Source: Pseudomonas asiatica
GTDB taxonomy: Bacteria > Pseudomonadota > Gammaproteobacteria > Pseudomonadales > Pseudomonadaceae
Reading direction: 5' to 3'
Length of the DNA: 64,000 nt
NCBI RefSeq assembly: GCF_009932335.1
Contig: NZ_BLJF01000003.1
Span: 744,001-808,000, forward strand
A program made the translations under genes and the position numbers. The notes under the pieces were generated by a model. The model worked only from the letters and a program-made list of their open reading frames with translations. It was not told the DNA's origin and made no database searches. Shown here in pieces: positions 58,771-64,000 of this stretch. Positions within the stretch are counted from its first letter, which is position 1, and the number at the start of each line of letters is the position of its first letter.

Positions 58771-59031
58771 ATGTCAAAAGGGCATTCGCTACAAGACCCT
58801 TACTTGAACACCTTGAGAAAAGAAAAGGTCCCGGTATCCATCTATCTGGTCAACGGCATCAAACTGCAGGGTTCGATCGAGTCCTTCGACCAGTTCGTGG
58901 TACTGCTGAAGAACACCGTCAGCCAGATGGTCTACAAGCACGCCATCTCGACCGTGGTTCCTGCCCGTCCGGTTCGCCTGCCAAGCCCGTCCGATTCCGA
59001 TCACGGCGACAGCGAGCCAGGCAACGCCTGA
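58771..59031 (+). CDS. hfq: RNA chaperone Hfq
   Basis: Sm-like hexamer pairing small RNAs with mRNAs; in Pseudomonas it also works with Crc in catabolite control. 86 aa. Sm1 is [20 protein letters not shown], Sm2 is [13 protein letters not shown] with the Tyr-Lys-His site. The tail after residue 70 is short. ATG 58771 follows CAGGAG. The preceding gap 58677-58770 is AT-rich and probably holds an hfq promoter, but no hexamers were assigned with confidence. Confidence 0.97.
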   Translation: MSKGHSLQDPYLNTLRKEKVPVSIYLVNGIKLQGSIESFDQFVVLLKNTVSQMVYKHAISTVVPARPVRLPSPSDSDHGDSEPGNA

Positions 59032-59043
59032 TAGGAGCCTGCA

Positions 59044-60345
59044 TTGTTCTTTGAGCGCCACGGTGGTGGTGAGCGGGCGTTGCTCGTTCACTTGGAAGGT
59101 CAGAACCCTGAGGCGCGCGAAGACCCGCAGGAGTTTCAGGAACTGGCATTGTCGGCCGGTGCCGACATCGTCTCGCTGGTCACGGTGGCAAGGCATCAGC
59201 CTTCCGCCAAATACCTGATTGGCAGTGGCAAGGTCGAAGAGTTGCACGACCTGGTCCATGCCGAGCAGGTAGACCTGGTGATTTTCAATCACACCCTCAC
59301 GCCCAGTCAGGAGCGCAACCTCGAGCGTGTGTTCGAGTGTCGTGTGCTCGACCGCACCGGGTTGATCCTCGATATCTTCGCCCAACGGGCGCGTACCCAT
59401 GAAGGCAAGCTGCAGGTCGAACTGGCCCAGCTCGAGCACATGAGCACGCGGCTGGTGCGCGGCTGGACCCACCTTGAGCGACAGAAGGGTGGTATCGGCC
59501 TGCGCGGCCCGGGTGAAACCCAGCTGGAAACCGACCGCCGCCTGTTGCGGGTGCGCATTCGCCAGATCAAGTCACGCCTGGAGAAGGTGCGCAGCCAGCG
59601 CGAGCAGGCACGCCGCGGGCGCAAGCGTGCGGACATTCCGTCGGTATCGCTGGTGGGTTATACCAACGCCGGCAAGTCCACGCTGTTCAACGCCCTGACA
59701 GAATCCGAGGTGTATGCCGCGGACCAGCTGTTCGCCACCCTCGACCCGACCCTGCGCCGGCTCGAGCTGAACGACCTGGGGCCGATCGTGCTGGCCGACA
59801 CCGTGGGCTTCATTCGCCACCTGCCGCACAAGCTGGTCGAGGCATTTCGGGCTACGCTCGAAGAGTCGAGCAATTCCGACTTGTTGCTGCATGTGATCGA
59901 TGCCCATGAGCCGGAGCGCATGGAGCAGATCGAGCAGGTGCTGGCGGTGTTGGGCGAGATTGGCGCCGAAGGGTTGCCGATCCTCGAGGTGTATAACAAA
60001 CTCGACTTGCTCGAAGATGTCGAGCCGCAGATCCAGCGCAATGCCGATGGCAAGCCGGAACGGGTCTGGGTATCGGCACGCGATGGGCGTGGCCTGGAGC
60101 TGGTCGGCCAGGCGATTGCCGAGTTGCTGGGGGATGATCTGTTTGTCGGTACCCTGTGTCTGGAGCAGCGTTTTGCCCGCTTGCGCGCGCAATTCTTTGC
60201 CTTGGGTGCCGTGCAGAGTGAAGAGCATGATGAAGAAGGGCGCAGCCTGCTGAGCGTGCGACTGCCCATGGTCGAACTGAATCGCCTGGTCAGCCGCGAA
60301 GGCATGGAGCCGCAAGTGTTTGTCGAGCAACACACTTTGCAATAA
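59044..60345 (+). CDS. hflX: Ribosome-associated GTPase HflX
   Basis: GTPase splitting stalled ribosomes. 433 aa. N-terminal HflX domain, then a charged coiled coil (RIRQIKSRLEKVRSQREQAR) and the G domain: GYTNAGKSTLFNALT (G1), ADTVGFIRHLP (G3), YNKLDLLED (G4). The start is TTG 59044 with TAGGAG upstream, 12 bp after hfq. Part of the hfq-hflX-hflK-hflC run. Confidence 0.95.
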   Translation: MFFERHGGGERALLVHLEGQNPEAREDPQEFQELALSAGADIVSLVTVARHQPSAKYLIGSGKVEELHDLVHAEQVDLVIFNHTLTPSQERNLERVFECRVLDRTGLILDIFAQRARTHEGKLQVELAQLEHMSTRLVRGWTHLERQKGGIGLRGPGETQLETDRRLLRVRIRQIKSRLEKVRSQREQARRGRKRADIPSVSLVGYTNAGKSTLFNALTESEVYAADQLFATLDPTLRRLELNDLGPIVLADTVGFIRHLPHKLVEAFRATLEESSNSDLLLHVIDAHEPERMEQIEQVLAVLGEIGAEGLPILEVYNKLDLLEDVEPQIQRNADGKPERVWVSARDGRGLELVGQAIAELLGDDLFVGTLCLEQRFARLRAQFFALGAVQSEEHDEEGRSLLSVRLPMVELNRLVSREGMEPQVFVEQHTLQ

Positions 60346-60441
60346 ATGCTCGTCGAGGTCGCCGGGCAGCAGTGACAGGCATTCTGTAGCATTGGACGGC
60401 GCGCCGTGGGCGCGTCTTTGCTTTATCAGATGGAGAGCGCT

Positions 60442-61623
60442 ATGGCTTGGAACGAGCCGGGTGGCAACTCGAACAATCAGGATCCCTGGGGCGGTCGCCG
60501 GAATGGCGGTGGCGGCGGTGGTGACAAGAAAGGTCCACCGGACCTGGACGAGGCCTTCCGCAAATTGCAGGACAGCCTGAACGGCATGTTCGGCAGTGGC
60601 AAGAAACGTGGCGGCGGTGGCCGCAATGTCGGCAAGGGCGGTGGCCTGGGCCTGCTGGGCATCGGCCTGGCGGTGCTGGCTGCTATCTGGCTGTACAGCG
60701 CCGTGTACGTGGTCGACGAGCAGGAGCAGGCCGTGGTGCTGCGCTTCGGCAAGTACTATGAGACGGTCGGCCCCGGCCTGAACATCTACTTCCCGCCGAT
60801 CGATCGCAAGTACATGGAGAACGTCACGCGCGAGCGTGCCTATACCAAGCAGGGCCAGATGCTGACCGAAGACGAGAACATCGTCGAGGTACCGCTGACC
60901 GTCCAGTACAAGATCAGCAACCTGCAGGACTTCGTGCTCAACGTCGACCAGCCTGAGGTCAGCCTGCAGCACGCGACCGAGAGTGCCCTGCGCCATGTGG
61001 TGGGCTCCACCTCGATGGACCAGGTGCTGACCGAAGGTCGTGAGCAGATGGCCGTGGATATCCGCGAGCGCCTGCAGCGTTTCCTCGACACCTACCGTAC
61101 CGGTATCACTGTCACCCAGGTCAACGTACAGAGCGCGGCTGCACCGCGTGAAGTGCAGGAAGCCTTCGACGACGTGATCCGAGCCCGTGAAGACGAGCAG
61201 CGTGCCCGCAACCAGGCCGAGTCCTACGCCAATGGCGTGGTACCGGAAGCCCGTGGTCAGGCCCAGCGCATCATCGAGGACGCCAACGGTTACCGCGACG
61301 AAGTCATTGCCCGCGCCAAGGGTGAGGCCGATCGCTTCACCAAGCTGGTCGCCGAGTACCGCAAAGCACCTGACGTGACCCGTCAGCGCCTGTATCTGGA
61401 GACCATGCAAGAGGTCTACAGCAATTCGAGCAAGGTCATGGTGGCAACCAAGGACGGGCAGAACAACCTGCTCTACCTGCCGCTGGACAAGATGGTCGAA
61501 GGCAGCCGCAACTCGTCCGCGCCGACCACCAGCGTGTCGCCATCGGTCAACGATGCGGCCGCCCGTGCGGCGCAGGACCTGCAACAGCAACAGCAGCCGC
61601 TGCGTACTAGGGAGAGCCGCTGA
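60442..61623 (+). CDS. hflK: FtsH protease modulator HflK
   Basis: SPFH-domain protein that with HflC surrounds FtsH in the inner membrane. 393 aa. The N-terminus is Gly/Asn-rich (WGGRRNGGGGGGDKKG), then one TM helix (LLGIGLAVLAAIWLYSAVYV), the SPFH domain, and a long helical region with an Arg/Glu-rich stretch (about 240-300). ATG 60442 is chosen; ATG 60430 is nearby. The preceding 96-bp gap has a GC-rich imperfect hairpin ending in TTTG at 60395-60420. ATG of hflC overlaps its stop. Confidence 0.94.
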   Translation: MAWNEPGGNSNNQDPWGGRRNGGGGGGDKKGPPDLDEAFRKLQDSLNGMFGSGKKRGGGGRNVGKGGGLGLLGIGLAVLAAIWLYSAVYVVDEQEQAVVLRFGKYYETVGPGLNIYFPPIDRKYMENVTRERAYTKQGQMLTEDENIVEVPLTVQYKISNLQDFVLNVDQPEVSLQHATESALRHVVGSTSMDQVLTEGREQMAVDIRERLQRFLDTYRTGITVTQVNVQSAAAPREVQEAFDDVIRAREDEQRARNQAESYANGVVPEARGQAQRIIEDANGYRDEVIARAKGEADRFTKLVAEYRKAPDVTRQRLYLETMQEVYSNSSKVMVATKDGQNNLLYLPLDKMVEGSRNSSAPTTSVSPSVNDAAARAAQDLQQQQQPLRTRESR

Positions 61624-62492
61624 TGAGCAACAGATCGCTGATCGCCCTGATCGCCGCCGTGGTCCTGGCCATCGTGGCCTGGAACAGCTTCTACATCGTG
61701 TCCCAGACCGAGCGTGCGGTATTGCTGCGCTTCGGTAAGGTAGTCCAGGCGGATGTACAGCCGGGCATGCACGTGAAGATTCCGTACGTGAACCAGGTGC
61801 GCAAGTTCGACGCCCGCCTGATGACCCTCGACGCCCCGACCCAGCGGTTCCTGACTCTGGAGAAGAAAGCGGTGATGGTCGACGCCTACGCCAAGTGGCG
61901 CGTCAAGGACGCCGAACGTTTCTACACCGCCACATCCGGCATGAAACAGATCGCCGACGAGCGTCTGTCGCGTCGTCTGGAAAGCGGCCTGCGTGACCAG
62001 TTCGGTAAACGTACCCTGCATGAAGTGGTTTCCGGTGAACGTGACGCGCTGATGGCTGACATCACTGCTTCGCTGAACCGCATGGCCGCCAAGGAGTTGG
62101 GTATCGAGGTGGTCGACGTGCGCGTCAAGGCCATCGACCTGCCGAAGGAAGTCAACCGCAGCGTGTTCGACCGCATGAGCACCGAGCGTGAACGTGAAGC
62201 CCGCGAGCACCGCGCCAAGGGTAACGAGTTGGCTGAAGGTATCCGTGCCGATGCCGATCGTCAGCGCCGCGTACTGCTGGCTGAGGCCTATCGCGAAGCA
62301 GAGGAAACCCGCGGTGACGGCGACGCCCAGGCGGCCGCCATCTACGCCAAGGCCTACACCCAGGACGCTGATTTCTATGCGTTCTACCGTAGTCTGCAGG
62401 CGTACCGCGAGAGCTTCTCGAGCAAGAGCGACGTGCTGGTCCTGGATCCGAAGAACGAGTTCTTCCGCTTCCTGGACAAGAGCAGGCCGTGA
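61623..62492 (+). CDS. hflC: FtsH protease modulator HflC
   Basis: Partner of HflK. 289 aa with one N-terminal TM helix (LIALIAAVVLAIVAWNSFYI), the SPFH domain (TERAVLLRFGKVVQADVQPG), and the C-terminal helical region ending in SKSDVLVLDPKNEFFRFLDK. ATG 61623 overlaps the hflK TGA (TGATG), so the two are coupled. Confidence 0.95.
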   Translation: MSNRSLIALIAAVVLAIVAWNSFYIVSQTERAVLLRFGKVVQADVQPGMHVKIPYVNQVRKFDARLMTLDAPTQRFLTLEKKAVMVDAYAKWRVKDAERFYTATSGMKQIADERLSRRLESGLRDQFGKRTLHEVVSGERDALMADITASLNRMAAKELGIEVVDVRVKAIDLPKEVNRSVFDRMSTEREREAREHRAKGNELAEGIRADADRQRRVLLAEAYREAEETRGDGDAQAAAIYAKAYTQDADFYAFYRSLQAYRESFSSKSDVLVLDPKNEFFRFLDKSRP

Positions 62493-62519
62493 TGCTCAGG
62501 CCCTGATTTTCATGCGGCG

Positions 62520-62556
62520 GCGCCCCGCCTGGCAGCTAAAACGCCAGGCGGGGTGC
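62520..62556 (+). terminator. GC-rich hairpin after hflC
   Basis: Left arm 62520-62533 and right arm 62543-62556 pair over 14 bp (core CCCCGCCTGGC) with one wobble. No U-run follows, so it probably protects the mRNA end or acts together with the terminator at 62589. It lies in the 302-bp gap 62493-62794. Confidence 0.5.
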
Positions 62557-62588
62557 ATCCTGAATGAAAAGGGGTGTATGATGAGGCA

Positions 62589-62612
62589 GCCGGGAAATTT
62601 CCCGGCTTTTTT
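62589..62612 (+). terminator. Intrinsic terminator of the hfq-hflC operon
   Basis: GCCGGGAAATTTCCCGGC is a perfect 18-bp palindrome (62589-62606) followed by six T. The rest of the gap (62613-62794) holds the hisZ leader, with a small hairpin CCGCC-AGTT-GGCGG at 62637-62650, no clear promoter hexamers, and nothing else recognised. Confidence 0.85.
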
Positions 62613-62794
62613 GCGTCTGCAAGGTTGATTGGCAAACCGCCAGTTGGCGGATTGGTCAGGTCGCAAGGCAATTCGAGGGTGTCGGGTACGGTGACTGCGC
62701 TGGGATCAGTGCTGCCCGCTGCTGTGCGCGATACCGGCTTTACTGACGGCTCGCCTGCTTGGCAAGCCGCCCGGACCAGAGGGGAAATGGCGTA

Positions 62795-63982
62795 ATGGCA
62801 ACGGTAGACCGCTGGCTGCTGCCAGATGGCATCGAGGAAGTACTGCCACCTGAGGCCGCGCGCATCGAGATCGCGCGCCGCCAGGTGTTGGACCTGTTCC
62901 AGAGTTGGGGCTACGAGCTGGTCGTCACCCCGCATATCGAGTACCTGGAGTCGCTGCTCACCGGCGCCGGCCAGGACCTGGATCAGCGCACCTTCAAGGT
63001 AGTAGACCCGCAGTCCGGTCGCCTGATGGGCTTCCGCGCCGACTTCACCCCGCAGGTGGCGCGCATTGACGCCCACACCCTGCGCCGTGAAGGCCCGAGC
63101 CGCCTGTGCTATGCCGGCAGCGTGCTGCACGCCCAGCCGCGCGCCCTGTCCACCTCGCGTAGCCCGATCCAGCTGGGTGCCGAGCTGTACGGCGACGCCA
63201 GCCCCACCAGCGATGTCGAAGTCATCAGCCTGATGCTCGCCACGCTGCAGCTGACCGATGTGCCAGATGTGCACATGGACCTGGGCCACGTCGGTATCTA
63301 CCGCGGCCTGGCCCGTGCTGCCGGCCTGTCCGGCGCGGTCGAGCAGCAGCTGTTCGACGCCCTGCAGCGCAAGGCCGTGGATGAGATTCAGGTGCTGACC
63401 GCCGACCTGCCGAAGGACCTGGGCAACATGCTGCGCGCGCTGGTGGAACTGTGCGGTGGCCGCGAAGTGCTGGCCGAAGCCCGCGTGCGCCTGGGCCGAG
63501 CCCCGGCCAGCGTGCTGGCGGCGCTGGACGACCTGCTGGCGATCGCCGATCGCCTGGCGTCGCGCTTCCCGGACCTGCCGCTGTACTTCGACCTCGGCGA
63601 GCTGCGCGGTTACCACTATCACACAGGCGTGGTGTTCGCCGTGTTCGTGCCGGGCGAAGGCCAATCGATCGCCCAGGGCGGGCGCTATGACGACATCGGC
63701 GCCGATTTCGGCCGGGCCCGCCCGGCCACCGGTTTCTCCACGGATTTGAAGACCCTGGTCACACTGGGGCGAGCGGAGGTCGTATTGCCAACTGGCGGCA
63801 TCTGGATGCCGGACAGTGGCGACGCGGCCCTCTGGCAGCAAGTCTGCCAGTTGCGCAACGAGGGCCAGCGTGTGGTCCAGGCCCTGCCTGGCCAGCCGTT
63901 GAGTGCTGCTCTCGAGGCGGATTGTGATCGGCAATTGATTCAGCAAGACGGGCGCTGGCAGGTTCTGCCGCTGGCCCAGTGA
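62795..63982 (+). CDS. hisZ: ATP phosphoribosyltransferase regulatory subunit HisZ
   Basis: Catalytically dead paralogue of histidyl-tRNA synthetase that activates and regulates the short form of HisG. 395 aa. Motif-2-like region [19 protein letters not shown] and the conserved YYDFGE-like block as [20 protein letters not shown]. The C-terminal anticodon-binding domain of HisRS is missing, as in the family. ATG 62795 follows GAGGGGA. In Pseudomonas purA usually follows; it would be outside the window. Confidence 0.93.
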   Translation: MATVDRWLLPDGIEEVLPPEAARIEIARRQVLDLFQSWGYELVVTPHIEYLESLLTGAGQDLDQRTFKVVDPQSGRLMGFRADFTPQVARIDAHTLRREGPSRLCYAGSVLHAQPRALSTSRSPIQLGAELYGDASPTSDVEVISLMLATLQLTDVPDVHMDLGHVGIYRGLARAAGLSGAVEQQLFDALQRKAVDEIQVLTADLPKDLGNMLRALVELCGGREVLAEARVRLGRAPASVLAALDDLLAIADRLASRFPDLPLYFDLGELRGYHYHTGVVFAVFVPGEGQSIAQGGRYDDIGADFGRARPATGFSTDLKTLVTLGRAEVVLPTGGIWMPDSGDAALWQQVCQLRNEGQRVVQALPGQPLSAALEADCDRQLIQQDGRWQVLPLAQ

Positions 63983-64000
63983 GTTTCTGCGCCGGCAGTA

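Noticed and set aside
59572..61590. A 672-codon minus-strand frame across hflX, its gap and hflK
   Set aside because: It spans two plus-strand genes with clear motifs and a gap; the composition is that of a shadow frame.
62493..62794. A yjeT-like (DUF2065) small gene between hflC and hisZ, as found between hflC and purA in E. coli
   Set aside because: The frames here are interrupted by two hairpins and no hydrophobic 60-residue product can be read.

Overview
The window looks like a chromosome segment of a Pseudomonas putida-group bacterium. GC content is high, and the LPS-core genes, the putA/putP pair, the FtsH-modulator operon and the palindromic repeats (including the 35-bp REP with an outer CTCTTCGCGGG arm typical of P. 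putida) all fit. This is inferred from gene families and order; no database search was possible. There are 54 protein-coding genes, one cut by the left edge, and one TPP riboswitch. No tRNA, rRNA, CRISPR array, prophage or insertion sequence was seen. All genes read as intact.

Layout. 1-4700: proline use, with putA (partial) and putP divergent around a 357-bp gap holding seven GTTGCA PutA boxes. 4870-5710: rlmJ. 5929-19331: the LPS outer-core and export locus, in order carbamoyltransferase, GT4 glycosyltransferase, Mig-14-like protein, DnpA-like de-N-acetylase, Ssg-like glycosyltransferase, two more glycosyltransferases, a small kinase on the opposite strand, waaL, msbA and hldE. 19474-23987: a degenerate Nudix-like protein, an aldo/keto reductase-FAD oxidoreductase pair, and an SMR efflux gene divergent from a LysR regulator. 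23999-26860: waaA and tolC, convergent. 27025-30618: TPP riboswitch, thiC and the cytX-like transporter. 31519-39952: the gammaproteobacterial order nudF-yqiB-cpdA-yqiA-parE, then two envelope genes and parC. 40125-45614: a PqiC-like lipoprotein, a long AhpA/YtjB-family membrane protein divergent from serB, then psd and a rhodanese. 45659-49193: an HDOD-protein gene divergent from motAB, which has a good sigma-28 promoter. 49374-63982: rsgA, orn, a TRIC-family channel, queG, nnrD, tsaE, amiB, mutL, miaA, hfq, hflX, hflK, hflC and hisZ.

How it works together. The LPS block makes the heptose precursor (HldE), decorates the core, ligates O-antigen (WaaL) and flips lipid A-core (MsbA); WaaA nearby adds Kdo. 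ThiC and the transporter beside it supply the thiamine pyrimidine under TPP control. The right-hand third is a core housekeeping segment (tRNA modification, RNA degradation, mismatch repair, Hfq, FtsH control) with Pseudomonas-specific insertions such as motAB.

The most notable structure outside genes is a set of ten inverted REP pairs plus one solitary copy, in four sequence families. All six convergent gene gaps with room for one carry such a pair. I did not find a convincing undescribed multi-gene system. The best leads are the cyclase-like C-terminal domain of the AhpA/YtjB-family protein, the PutA operator array, the sigma-28/HDOD arrangement at motAB, and a short ORF that ends exactly on the thiC start codon.
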